A stretch of DNA of 64,000 bases from Nematostella vectensis (lineage: Eukaryota > Cnidaria > Anthozoa > Actiniaria > Edwardsiidae), in the NCBI RefSeq assembly GCF_932526225.1, contig NC_064038.1:808001-872000 (forward strand), given 5' to 3'. Numbering within the stretch: the stretch's first letter is position 1; each line of letters starts with the position of its first letter. Made by a program: the position numbers and the translations under genes. The notes below the pieces were generated by a model. The model was not told where the DNA came from and ran no database searches. It saw nothing but the letters and a program-made list of their open reading frames with translations. Shown here one piece after another: positions 1 through 10,818 of this stretch.

Positions 1-78
1 GATTGGGTAATCCGTATGTATGGTTTCCGTTTTGTTCTTCAGACCGGGTTCGATCCCAGGCCAATGGGCTTTTTTTTT
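1..78 (+). repeat. Fragment of an upstream monomer (3' end of core)
   Basis: The window opens inside the conserved core. The fragment holds the ATTGGGTAATCC segment, the B-box-like GGTTCGATCCC at 47-57 and a T9 run at 70-78. It shows that the array continues leftwards beyond the window. Confidence 0.95.
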
Positions 79-727
79 AATTCGTTTTTTTTTTCTTTGT
101 GCTGGACTTCCTTAATCCTGATAGGTTTTGCGCAAAAATAATAAAAAAAGTGAGTTTGCAAAATAAGCTTGCTAGATTTATTGATTATATGTATTCAATT
201 TGTTCCTAGGAAGTTAACAAAAAACACAAAGCAAAGAGTTTGAGGAAGTAAACAAGTATGTGAACTTTAATGTTCTATTTGAAGGGGTGCATTTTGTACA
301 GGGAAGCATACATAGAATGCTTAACTGGTGGAGAGGGAAGAGGTAAAAGTTTATTGAGCATAATTTCAACAATAGCAGGGGGAAGAGAGGGGCACTCTCT
401 TCATACAATATTGCAGTTGTTACCTATTATTAAATAAGTTTGTAACATGTCTTTGTTTATTAAGCAAGGTCTATTTCTGAGACAAGCAAACTCAAGTAAG
501 GCTGTTGAAATAACAGGTGAGTGTTAAAAGAAAAACAATTATCTGATTAGAAAACTACTGTAGATTCCTTTGCACCAAAATAAGAACAAACTTCATTTTG
601 TTTGTTATTTATGAGGAACGAGATGAGCTCTACAAAGCCATAAAGAAATATGTATTGCTGATCTAAATTATACAAGTAAATGATAATATTAAAAAAGAAC
701 TACTGTAAGTAATTAGAGTGGTTTTCA

Positions 728-844
728 TTAACCCGTGAAACAAAGTGTGATAGTTAAACGGTAATAGTTAGTAAAACACAAAAAAGAACAATAGAATCAG
801 ATCACCACAAAGTGTAATACGCTAAAGCGTAATTCACGGGTTAA
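728..844. mobile_element. piggyBac-like MITE (representative copy)
   Basis: A 109-bp segment (732-840) is flanked on both sides by TTAA (728-731, 841-844) and ends in inverted repeats CCCGTGAA and TTCACGGG. TTAA target duplication with CCC-starting termini is the piggyBac-superfamily signature. There is no room for a transposase, so this would be a non-autonomous MITE. An internal hairpin ACGCT-AA-AGCGT lies next to the right terminus. Excising element plus one TTAA leaves the palindromic target TTCATTAATGAA, which explains why the CA/TG just outside also match. A copy sits at the same place in every unit that reaches this position, so it inserted before the array expanded. The superfamily call rests only on termini and TTAA. 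Confidence 0.65.
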
Positions 845-1740
845 TGAAGGTTTTGACATTTCAACCTTACATCCACATGAAAGTAATGCCTAATATCGAG
901 TGCCCTACAGTAAGTGTTTTGCAGTCAAGTTGTTTTCTGTTAGTAGGTAAAAAAATATTCTAAATAATAGTAATCATAGCTATGGTCACCACTTACACAT
1001 ATAGAACTTGTAATGAAAAGAAAGAAAAAATATATATATATGCAGTCAAACAACAGAATTGCATGATAACCTTGAATATATTGAATAAAGGACTGCAAAA
1101 AAACATCTTTTGTACTAGTTGCTTGAATTGACCCTTGGCTATTTTTAGCTGAATTCCCCTCCCCCTCTAAAAAAGAAAATAATAATAATAATAATAGGAG
1201 AAAACTAAAAAGAAAACAAATACAACAGAGACCCCCACCAACATTTTTTTATTTTTTTTACTTTCCTTTAAAAGGATAGTGTCATGGTTAAGAAATTTGC
1301 AATAGCTCTAGAGCCCTGACACAATGAACTTCAGTGAAATTCTAATACTGACTTATGAGCTTTTGGTACATGTGGGAGACTTTAAACAAAACAAAAAAAT
1401 GACCACAAACTGTCCATTAACATAGTTTTCTATATAATATTGCATATTATTTAATAAGGTATTGACAGCTTTTAAAAAGTTCAACTGTTTGTAGACACTT
1501 AAAAGCCTACAATAAACACTGACTCCAGACATGCGCAGTACTATGCTGCTGCCCCTTTAGAGTAAAATACAGCTTTACTTAGTCAGCGTAGACAATATTG
1601 TGGATTTTGTCAATATTTTAATATGAATATGTCAATATTCTCCCCCCTTACGTCTTTATTTCTATTTATTTTATGCTTTTCACATAATACCAAAACAGCG
1701 TCTTTTTTCTTCGCTAATTCGATGTCATGTACACAATAAA

Positions 1741-2083
1741 AGAGATGCGCCCGTGCGCATGGCGAGTCCCCAAGGGACCCAAGACGCCCAAATAGACCTC
1801 TATTTTTTGTCATCCACAATCTCGGCGAGCTGTGCGTGGCGTAACCGTATTACAGGCCTGGGATCCTGGTTATTGTCCTCCCCATTAATGCGCGGGTTGG
1901 GATAACCTTGCAAGAGTGTTGTACAGCATATTCGCTCGGAAATATCGGTGCTTGGGGCCTTCGGGTTCTTTACAGCCTTCCGTAAAAGCCTTGTGCTGCC
2001 ATACCGATTGGGTAATCCGTATGTATGGTTTCCGTTTTGTTCTTCAGACCGGGTTCGATCCCAGGCCAATGGGCTTTTTTTTT
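1741..2083 (+). ncRNA. Conserved structured core with B-box-like motif and T-run: candidate Pol III RNA (representative copy)
   Basis: Well-conserved, GC-richer part of the monomer. Visible helices, in order: ATGCGC-CCGT-GCGCAT; GTCCC-CAA-GGGAC; GGTTAT paired with ATAACC across a C-rich/G-rich hairpin; ATATT with AATAT; and GGCC-TTCG-GGTT, a cUUCGg tetraloop. It ends with GGTTCGATCCC (2052-2062), close to the Pol III B-box consensus, and T9 at 2075-2083, a Pol III-type terminator. TGGCGTAACCG, about 200 bp upstream, is a weak A-box-like match. ATTGG and CCAAT around the last 70 nt can pair like an acceptor stem, but no tRNA cloverleaf forms. It does not match 5S, U1-U6, 7SK, SRP, RNase P or MRP RNA as I know them. 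Alternative: two inverted CCAAT boxes of a Pol II promoter. Transcript ends are unknown. Confidence 0.4.
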
Positions 2084-4093
2084 AATTCGTTTTTTTTTTC
2101 TTTCTGCTGGACTTCCTTAATCCTGATAGGTTTTGCGCAAAAATAATAAAAAAAGTGAGTTTGCAAAATAAGCTTGCTAGATTTATTGATTATATGTATT
2201 CAATTTGTTCCTAGGAAGTTAACAAAAAACACAAAGCAAAGAGTTTGAGGAAGTAAACAAGTATGTGAACTTTAATGTTCTATTTGAAGGGGTGCATTTT
2301 GTACAGGGAAGCATACATAGAATGCTTAACTGGTGGAGAGGGAAGAGGTAAAAGTTTATTGAGCATAATTTCAACAATAGCAGGGGGAAGAGAGGGGCAC
2401 TCTCTTCATACAATATTGCAGTTGTTACCTATTATTAAATAAGTTTGTAACATGTCTTTGTTTATTAAGCAAGGTCTATTTCTGAGACAAGCAAACTCAA
2501 GTAAGGCTGTTGAAATAACAGGTGAGTGTTAAAAGAAAAACAATTATCTGATTAGAAAACTACTGTAGATTCCTTTGCACCAAAATAAGAACAAACTTCA
2601 TTTTGTTTGTTATTTATGAGGAACGAGATGAGCTCTACAAAGCCATAAAGAAATATGTATTGCTCATCTAAATTATACAAGTAAATGATAATATTAAAAA
2701 AGAACTACTGTAAGTAATTAGAGTGGTTTTCATTAACCCGTGAAACAAAGTGTGATAGTTAAACGGTAATAGTTAGTAAAACACAAAAAAGAACAATAGA
2801 ATCAGATCACCACAAAGTGTAATACGCTAAAGCGTAGTTCACGGGTTAATGAAGGTTTTGACATTTCAACCTTACGTCCACATGAAAGTAATGCCTAATA
2901 TCGAGTGCCCTACAGTAAGTGTTTTGCAGTCAAGTTGTTTTCTGTTAGTAGGTAAAAAAATATTCTAAATAATAGTAATCATAGCTATGGTCACCACTTA
3001 CACATATAGAACTTGTAATGAAAAGAAAGAAAAAATATATATATATGTAGTCAAACAACAGAATTGCATGATAACCTTGAATATATTGAATAAAGGACTG
3101 CAAAAAACATCTTTTGTACTAGTTGCTTGAATTGACCCTTGGCTATTTTTAGCTGAATTCCCCTCCCCCTCTAAAAAAGAAAATAATAATAATAATAATA
3201 ATAATAGAAGAAAACTAAAAAGAAAACAAATACAACAGAGACCCCCACCAACAATTTTGATTTTTTTTACTTTCCTTTAAAAGGGGAGTGTCATGGTTAA
3301 GAGATTTGCAATAGCTCTAGAGCCCTGACACAATGAACTTCAGTGAAATTCTAATACTGACTTATGAGCTTTTGGTACATGTGGGAGACTTTCAACAAAA
3401 CAAAAAAAATGACCACAAACTGTCCATTAACATAGTTTTCTATATAATATTGCATATTATTTAATAAGGTATTGACAGCTTTTAAAAAGTTCAACTGTTT
3501 GTAGACACTGAAAAGCCTACAATAAACACTGACTCCAGACATGCGCAGTACTATGCTGCTGCCCCTTTAAAGTAAAATACAGCTTTACTTAGTCAGCGTA
3601 GACAATATTGTGGATTTTGTCAATATTTTAATATGAATATGTCAATATTCTCCCCCCTTACGTCTTTATTTCTATTTATTTTATGCTTTTCACATGATAC
3701 CAAAACAGCGTCTTTTTTCTTCGCTAATTTGATGTCATGTACACAATAAAAGAGATGCGCCCGTGCGCATGGCGAGTCCCCAAGGAACCCAAGATGCCCA
3801 AATAGACCTCTATTTTTTGTCATCCACAATCTCGGCGAGCTGTGCGTGGCGTAACCGTATTACAGGCCTGGGATCCTGGTTATTGTCCTCCCCATTAATG
3901 CGCGGGTTGGGATAACCTTGCAAGAGTGTTGTACAGCATATTCGCTCGGAAATATCGGTGCTTGGGGCCTTCGGGTTCTTTACAGCCTTCCGTAAAAGCC
4001 TTGTGCTGCCATACCGATTGGGTAATCCGTATGTATGGTTTCCGTTTTGTTCTTTAGACCGGGTTCGATCCCAGGCCAATGGGCTTTTTTTTT
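2084..4093 (+). repeat. Monomer U2 (class Y-p)
   Basis: 2010 bp. MITE at 2733-2849, core at 3751-4093. Private variants shared with U7: CAAGGAACCCAAGATGCCC in the core and TTCTTTAGACC before the B-box. The GGGAC arm of the second core hairpin is GGAAC here. Confidence 0.95.
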
Positions 4094-5014
4094 AATTCGT
4101 TTTTTTTTTCTTTGTGCTGGACTTCCTTAATCCTGATAGGTTTTGCGCAAAAATAATAAAAAAAGTGAGTTTGCAAAATAAGCTTGCTAGATTTATTGAT
4201 TATATGTATTCAATTTGTTCCTAGGAAGTTAACAAAAAACACAAAGCAAAGAGTTTGAGGAAGTAAACAAGTATGTGAACTTTAATGTTCTATTTGAAGG
4301 GGTGCATTTTGTACAGGGAAGCATACATAGAATGCTTAACTGGTGGAGAGGGAAGAGGTAAAAGTTTATTGAGCATAATTTCAACAATAGCAGGGGGAAG
4401 AGAGGGGCACTCTCTTCATACAATATTGCAGTTGTTACCTATTATTAAATAAGTTTGTAACATGTCTTTGTTTATTAAGCAAGGTCTATTTCTGAGACAA
4501 GCAAACTCAAGTAAGGCTGTTGAAATAACAGGTGAGTGTTAAAAGAAAAACAATTATCTGATTAGAAAACTACTGTAGATTCCTTTGCACCAAAATAAGA
4601 ACAAACTTCATTTTGTTTGTTATTTATGAGGAACGAGATGAGCTCTACAAAGCCATAAAGAAATATGTAGTGCTCATCTAAATTATACAAGTAAATGATA
4701 ATATTAAAAAAGAACTACTGTAAGTAATTAGAGTGGTTTTCATTAACCCGTGAAACAAAGTGTGATAGTTAAACGGTAATAGTTAGTAAAACACAAAAAA
4801 GAACAATAGAATCAGATCACAACAAAGTGTAATACGCTAAAGCGTAGTTCACGGGTTAATGAAGGTTTTGACATTTCAACCTTACATCCACATGAAAGTA
4901 ATGCCTAATATCGAGTGCCCTACAGTAAGTGTTTTGCAGTCAAGTTGTTTTCTTTTAGTAGGTAAAAAAATTATTCTAAATAATAGTAATCATAGCTATG
5001 GTCACCACTTACAC

Positions 5015-5020
5015 ATATAG
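5015..5020 (+). other. LINE target-site duplication, left (ATATAG)
   Basis: Uninterrupted monomers read CACATATAGAACTTG here. ATATAG precedes the LINE at 5015-5020 and recurs after it at 7734-7739, followed by AACTTG. This defines a 6-bp duplication and the insertion point. Confidence 0.85.
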
Positions 5021-7507
5021 GAGGGACTCGGTCTGTTAGACGACTACTTATGCAAACTGTTCACCAAATACCAGCAGTGCCCTAATGCAATCATAGGGGG
5101 TGACTTTAACTGCTCGGGTATTGAATGGTCAAGCGGCGAGGCTGTACTCACTCCACCTGTTCACAGCTGGGACCTCGCCCTTATTGCGTTGGCGGAAAAA
5201 TATGGATTATCACAGCATGTTAAGTCTCCAACTCGATATGATAGCTTCTTGGACCTTGCATTCTCGTCTAAACCTGGCCTTGTTAATGCATGTCATGTTA
5301 CGTCGGGTCTAAGTGATCACAGCGCGGTTTTATTTGAAGTTGACCTTGCTCCAAAATACATCCCCAAGCCCCCACGTAAGATTTATCTTTACCATAAAGC
5401 GGACATGGCTGCGTTAAAAGAACACATCGCATCCTTCCATAGGGAATATGCTGCATCGCACATGGAAAGATCCGTGGAGGAAAATTGGAATGCTATCTCA
5501 ACTTGCATTAGTGATGCTATGGAGAGGTTTATTCCATCCAAGACTTCGAAAACAAAGCGACACCTCCCCTGGATAGGCGCGCCCATCAAAAAATTGATGC
5601 GCAAACGCGACCGCGCCTTCAAAAAGTCCAAACGGACTGGGAAGGAAAAAGACCATGTGAACTACAAACGCCTAAGGAACATTGTAAGCAACAGCATCAA
5701 GGAATCACACAATAACTACGTGAGCGAGATTATGAAGGGGATTGACCTTGAATCTGATGAACCTAGGCCGAACGGAGTGAAGAGGGCGTGGTCATATCTG
5801 AAACTCTTACGCTCAGAGTCACTAGGGATACCCACTCTATTCTGGGAGGGACGGGTTTGCGCGAATGACAAATGTAAAGCTGAGGCGCTAAGGGCACAGT
5901 ATGACAGTGTATTCACGCAGGAAGATAATCTTAATGTTCCCACTCTCGGCGCGTCCCCTCACCAAGACATCAAAGACATCTCCTTCTCTGTTAACGGCGT
6001 TAGAGTACAACTCGATAACATCCGTGTAGACAAGGCGTGTGGCCCAGATGCCGTCCCAGCCAGAGTCCTGAAGGAGGCTGCAACCGAACTCGCACCTATC
6101 CTTACATTACTGTTCGAGCAGTCGATGAAGGATGGCGTACTCCCTACTGTGTGGAAGGACGCGAACATATCAGCCATTTATAAGAAGGGTCTAAGATCTG
6201 ACCCACAGAACTATCGCCCAGTATCTTTAACATCCTTGGTCTCCAAACTGATGGAACACATTGTCTCAAAACACATAATGTGTCACCTGTCCGCAAACAA
6301 CATCATTACTCAGCTACAGCATGGTTTCCTGAAAGGCCTCTCTTGCTCCACCCAACTAATATCTGTTATTCATGATTGGTCGTCGGTCCTGAACGACCAT
6401 GGGCATGTTGACGTGGTATTTCTTGATTTCGCCAAGGCGTTCGATTCAGTCCCTCACGAACGCCTACTGATCAAGGCCGAGTTCTATGGAATCAGAGGAA
6501 GACTCTTACTGTGGTTAAGGCACTTTCTTACCAACAGAAGACAGCGAGTGGTCGTGAACGGGGCCTCTTCTACCTGGTCCCCCGTGCTATCAGGCGTGCC
6601 TCAGGGCACGGTCTTAGGGCCGATATTATTCCTGCTCTTCATAAACGACCTGCCATCTGGCATCAAATCACACGTGAAACTGTTTGCCGACGACAGCGTC
6701 CTATACCGCCCAATTAAGAGCCTTGATGACCACCACGCCCTACAGCAAGATCTTCACCACCTTGAACGATGGGCAGAACAGTGGCAGATGAAGTTTGCGC
6801 CCAAAAAATGTTACGTCATGACCATCACTTTAAAACGCGACAAGTTCCAGTTCCCATACCATTTGTGTGGAACCACACTGGAGGGGGTTAGCGTTCAAAA
6901 ATACCTTGGAGTCCACATTTCTACATCTCTCAATTGGTCAAAGCACACGGAGGAAGTCAAGAAGAAGGCTAACGCAGTACTGGGTATCCTACAAAGAAAT
7001 TTATCTTCCTGCCCAGCTGCGGTTAAAGAGCAAGCCTACAAGGCGCTGGTACGGCCACTGGTGGAGTACGGGACGGAAGCATGGAGCCCCCACACTAAGA
7101 AGGACATTCAAAAAGTTGAATCTGTACAACGCCGCGCTGCCAGATTTGTGTGCAACGACTACGGAAGGCATAGCAGCGTCACGAATATGCTGACACACCT
7201 AGGATGGCACCAGTTAGAACTTAGGCGAACAGTATTCGACTCTGTCATGTTTTATAAGATCCACCACGGGCTAGTAAAAATCGATTTCCCGAGTGATGTA
7301 ATTCGCAAACCTGGTTCCTACGCAACCAGGTCAAGCGTCAGGAACACATGCCAACTTACACTCCCGCCTCCCAGTATAAACCAATTCAAATACTCCTTCT
7401 TTTCAAGAACTATCCCCGTTTGGAACTCTCTGCCAAAACAAATGCTAGACCTCAGCTCTGTCGATGAATTTAAGATAGCCGTCACTGGCGAGCTGGCCCG
7501 GCAATGA
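5021..7507 (+). CDS. LINE ORF2 fragment: endonuclease C-terminal part plus reverse transcriptase (copy 1)
   Basis: Open for 828 codons from the truncation point to TGA at 7505-7507. No native start is present: an in-frame TAG (5018-5020) lies in the target duplication and the first in-frame ATG is at 5405. GGDFN (residues 26-30) and SDH (98-100) are C-terminal motifs of an APE-type endonuclease, which nicks target DNA. The reverse transcriptase follows: QNYRPVSL (from 396), LDFAKAFD with the motif A aspartate at 469, SGVPQGT (from 524), FADD with the catalytic pair at 557-558, and KYLGV (from 627). The C-terminal region has VQRRAARFV (from 702). The RT is unbroken, but the fragment lacks the endonuclease N-terminus and a promoter, so it is probably not mobile on its own. 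Copy 2 differs by K202T and H462Q. Confidence 0.92.
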   Translation, partial: EGLGLLDDYLCKLFTKYQQCPNAIIGGDFNCSGIEWSSGEAVLTPPVHSWDLALIALAEKYGLSQHVKSPTRYDSFLDLAFSSKPGLVNACHVTSGLSDHSAVLFEVDLAPKYIPKPPRKIYLYHKADMAALKEHIASFHREYAASHMERSVEENWNAISTCISDAMERFIPSKTSKTKRHLPWIGAPIKKLMRKRDRAFKKSKRTGKEKDHVNYKRLRNIVSNSIKESHNNYVSEIMKGIDLESDEPRPNGVKRAWSYLKLLRSESLGIPTLFWEGRVCANDKCKAEALRAQYDSVFTQEDNLNVPTLGASPHQDIKDISFSVNGVRVQLDNIRVDKACGPDAVPARVLKEAATELAPILTLLFEQSMKDGVLPTVWKDANISAIYKKGLRSDPQNYRPVSLTSLVSKLMEHIVSKHIMCHLSANNIITQLQHGFLKGLSCSTQLISVIHDWSSVLNDHGHVDVVFLDFAKAFDSVPHERLLIKAEFYGIRGRLLLWLRHFLTNRRQRVVVNGASSTWSPVLSGVPQGTVLGPILFLLFINDLPSGIKSHVKLFADDSVLYRPIKSLDDHHALQQDLHHLERWAEQWQMKFAPKKCYVMTITLKRDKFQFPYHLCGTTLEGVSVQKYLGVHISTSLNWSKHTEEVKKKANAVLGILQRNLSSCPAAVKEQAYKALVRPLVEYGTEAWSPHTKKDIQKVESVQRRAARFVCNDYGRHSSVTNMLTHLGWHQLELRRTVFDSVMFYKIHHGLVKIDFPSDVIRKPGSYATRSSVRNTCQLTLPPPSINQFKYSFFSRTIPVWNSLPKQMLDLSSVDEFKIAVTGELARQ

Positions 7508-7733
7508 TTTAGTTGCCATACTACCCATGTACATGTGTATTGTTATCTCATCATCTTATCAAATTGTTACGTTTATTTATTTATTTATTCATTCATTTAT
7601 TGTTTCTTTTGTTTTATTTATTATTTATTTATTATCAACCGTAGTATGTGCATGGGTAGTTGGTACGCTGCCCCTCATTGCCGGATTAGCTCGCTAGTGG
7701 CAATTATTGTATTTAAAGGTTAAAGGTTAAAGG
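7508..7733 (+). promoter_or_regulatory. LINE 3' UTR with terminal stem-loop and TTAAAGG tail (copy 1)
   Basis: After the stop codon, a T-rich stretch (TTTA/TTCA repeats, about 7566-7637) is enclosed by a perfect 10-bp inverted repeat ACTACCCATG/CATGGGTAGT (7520-7529, 7651-7660). Then comes a compact hairpin ATTGCC/GGCAAT (7677-7682, 7699-7704) with an inner TAGC/GCTA stem, and three TTAAAGG repeats (7713-7733). In CR1/L2-type LINEs the 3' stem-loop and tail are what the reverse transcriptase recognises; that role here is inferred. Confidence 0.6.
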
Positions 7734-8815
7734 ATATAGAACTTGTAATGAAAAGAAACAAAAAAAATTTATATATGCAGTCAAACAACAGAATTGCATG
7801 ATAACCTTGAATATATTGAATAAAGGACTGCAAAAAAACATCTTTTGTACTAGTTGCTTGAATTGACCCTTGGCTATTTTTAGCTGAATTCCCCTCCCCC
7901 TCTAAAAAAGAAAATAATAAGAATAATAGAACAAAACTAAAAAGAAAACAAACACAACAGAGACCCCCACCAACAATTTTGATTTTTTTTACTTTCCTTT
8001 AAAGGGCGAGTGTCATGTTTAAGAGATTTGCAATAGCTCTAGAGCCCTGACACAATGAACTTCAGTGAAATTCTAATACTGACTTATGAGCTTTTGGTAC
8101 ATGTGGGAGACTTTAAACAAAACAAAACATATGACCACAAACTGTCAATTAACATAGTTTTCAATATAATATTGCATATTATTTAATAAGGTATTGACAG
8201 CTTTTAAAAAGTTCAACTGTTTGTAGACACTTAAAAGCCTACAATAAGCACTGACTCCAGACATGCGCAGTACTATGCTGCTGCCCCTTTAAAGTAAAAT
8301 ACAGCTTTACTTAGTCAGCGTAGACAATATTGCGGATTTTGTCAATATTCTAATATGAATATGTCAATATTCTCCCCCCTTACGTCTTTATTTCTATTTA
8401 TTTTATGCTTTTCACATGATACCAAAACAGCGTCTTTTTTCTTCGCTAATTTGATGTCATGTGCACAATAAAAGAGATGCGCCCGTGCGCATTGCGAGTC
8501 CCCAAGGGACCCAAGACGCCCAAATAGACCTCTATTTTTTGTCATCCACAAACTCGGCGAGCTGTGCTTGGCGTAACCGTATTACAGGCCTGGGATCCTG
8601 GTTATTGTCCTCCCCATTAATGCGCGGGTTGGGATAACCTTGCAAGAGTGTTGTACAGCATATTCGCTCGGAAATATCGGTGCTTGGGGCCTTCGGGTTC
8701 TTTACAGCCTTCCGTAAAAGCCTTGTGCTGCCATACCGATTGGGTAATCCGTATGTATGGTTTCCGTTTTGTTCTTCAGACCGGGTTCGATCCCAGGCCA
8801 ATAGGCTTTTTTTTT

Positions 8816-10818
8816 AATTCGTTTTTTTTTTCTTTGTGCTGGACTTCCTTAATCCTGATAGGTTTTGCGCAAAAATAATAAAAAAAGTGAGTTTGCAAAA
8901 TAAGCTTGCTAGATTTATTGATTATATGTATTCAATTTGTTCCTAGGAAGTTAACAAAAAACACAAAGCAAAGAGTTTGAGGAAGTAAACAAGTATGTGA
9001 ACTTTAATGTTCTATTTGAAGGGGTGCATTTTGTACAGGGAAGCATACATAGAATGCTTAACTGGTGGAGAGGGAAGAGGTAAAAGTTTATTGAGCATAA
9101 TTTCAACAATAGCAGGGGGAAGAGAGGGGCACTCTCTTCATACAATATTGCAGTTGTTACCTATTATTAAATAAGTTTGTAACATGTCTTTGTTTATTAA
9201 GCAAGGTCTATTTCTGAGACAAGCAAACTCAAGTAAGGCTGTTGAAATAACAGGTGAGTGTTAAAAGAAAAACAATTATCTGATTAGAAAACTACTGTAG
9301 ATTCCTTTGCACCAAAATAAGAACAAACTTCATTTTGTTTGTTATTTATGAGGAACGAGATGAGCTCTACAAAGCCATAAAGAAATATGTATTGCTCATC
9401 TAAATTATACAAGTAAATGATAATATTAAAAAAGAATTACTGTAAGTAATTAGAGTGGTTTTCATTAACCCGTGAAACAAAGTGTGATAGTTAAACGGTA
9501 ATAGTTAGTAAAACACAAAAAAGAACAATAGAATCAGGTCACAACAAAGTGTAATACGCTAAAGCGTAGTTCACGGGTTAATGAAGGTTTTGACATTTCA
9601 ACCTTACATCCACATGATAGTAATGCCTAATATCGAGTGCCCTACAGTAAGTGTTTTGCAGTCAAGTTGTTTTCTTTTAGTAGGTAAAAAATTATTCTAA
9701 ATAATAGTAATCATAGCTATGGTCACCACTTACACATATAGAACTTGTAATGAAAAGAAAGAAAAAATATATATATATGCAGTCAAACAACAGAATTGCA
9801 TGATAACCTTGAATATATTGAATAAAGGACTGCAAAAAACATCTTTTGTACTAGTTGCTTGAATTGACCCTTGGCTATTTTTAGCTGAATTCCCCTCCCC
9901 CTCTAAAAAAGAAAATAATAATAATAATAATAGAAGAAAACTAAAAAGAAAACAAATACAACAGAGACCCCCACCAACATTTTTGATTTTTTTTACTTTC
10001 CTTTAAAAGTATAGTGTCATGGTTAAGAGATTTGCAATAGCTCTAGAGCCCTGACACAATGAACTTCAGTGAAATTCTAATACTGACTTATGAGCTTTTG
10101 GTACATGTGGGAGACTTTAAACAAAACAAAAAAATGACCACAAACTGTCCATTAACATAGTTTTCTATATAATATTGCATATTATTTAATAAGGTATTGA
10201 CAGCTTTTAAAAAGTTCAACTGTTTGTAGACACTTAAAAGCCTACAATAAACACTGACTCCAGACATGCGCAGTACTATGCTGCTGCCCCTTTAAAGTAA
10301 AATACAGCTTTACTTAGTCAGCGTAGACAATATTGTGGATTTTGTCAATATTTTAATATGAATATGTCAATATTCTCCCCCCTTACGTCTTTATTTCTAT
10401 TTAATTTATGCTTTTCACATGATACCAAAACAGCGTCTTTTTTCGTCGCTAATTTGATGTCATGTACACAATAAAAGAGATGCGCCCGTGCGCATGGCGA
10501 GTCCCCAAGGGACCCAAGACGCCCAAATAGACCTCTATTTTTTGTCATCCACAATCTCGGCGAGCGGTGCGTGGCGTAACCGTATTACAGGCCTGGGATC
10601 CTGGTTATTGTCCTCCCCATTAATGCGCGGGTTGGGATAACCTTGCAAGAGTGTTGTACAGCATATTCGCCCGGAAATATCGGTGCTTGGGGCCTTCGGG
10701 GTCTTTACAGCCTTCCGTAAAAGCCTTGTGCTGCCATACCGATTGGGTAATCCGTATGTATGGTTTCCGTTTTGTTCTTCAGACCGGGTTCGATCCCAGG
10801 CCAATGGGCTTTTTTTTT
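8816..10818 (+). repeat. Monomer U4 (class Y-p)
   Basis: 2003 bp. MITE at 9465-9581, core at 10476-10818. Core variants GAGCGGTGCG, CGCCCGGAAAT and TTCGGGGTC are shared with U9. The first third differs from U9, which marks the conversion patch inside the higher-order repeat. Confidence 0.95.

Larger units (their letters stand above)
79..2083 (+). repeat. Monomer U1 (class Y-p)
   Basis: 2005 bp. MITE at 728-844, core at 1741-2083, T9 at 2075-2083. From 1042 onward it matches U6 at an offset of 12,746 bp. Shared private variants include TTTAGAGTA before the hairpin and CACATAATACC upstream of the core. Confidence 0.95.
5021..7733 (+). mobile_element. 5'-truncated CR1/L2/Jockey-like non-LTR retrotransposon, copy 1
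   Basis: 2713 bp: an open ORF2 fragment, a 226-bp 3' UTR and a (TTAAAGG)3 tail. Flanked by the 6-bp duplication ATATAG. The 5' end falls inside the endonuclease domain, as expected from incomplete reverse transcription during target-primed insertion; ORF1, the 5' UTR and the endonuclease N-terminus are missing. It differs from the copy at 17767-20479 at three positions that I found (5625, 6406, 7561). The short 3' repeat tail in place of poly(A) is usual in the CR1/L2 group. Clade assignment within CR1/L2/Jockey is by motif reading only. Confidence 0.9.
4094..8815 (+). repeat. Monomer U3 (class Y-q), interrupted by a LINE
   Basis: 4722 bp, of which 5021-7733 is the LINE; without it the unit is about 2.0 kb. 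MITE at 4743-4859, core at 8473-8815. The core has CCAATAGGC in place of CCAATGGGC, shared with U8. Confidence 0.95.

Noticed and set aside
1610-2069. Two overlapping minus-strand open frames (69 and 89 codons) opposite the core, seen in nearly every unit
   Set aside because: They recur because the DNA recurs. There is no domain, no ATG start for the 89-codon frame (it needs TTG), U16 is frameshifted, and the sequence is better explained as a structured core with a B-box on the + strand.
2000-2083. tRNA gene at the end of the core
   Set aside because: B-box and an acceptor-like ATTGG/CCAAT pairing exist, but the D and anticodon arms do not form, the spacing is too short and the T-stem has a mismatch.
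1741-2083. Known RNA gene (5S, U1-U6, 7SK, SRP, RNase P/MRP) in the core
   Set aside because: None of the diagnostic motifs that I know for these RNAs is visible; only helices, B-box-like motif and T-run.
2219-2413. 64-codon minus-strand Leu/Cys-rich frame present in nearly every unit
   Set aside because: Short, AT-driven composition, no motif or start context, and the same frame is lost through a one-base deletion in U9 near 21872.
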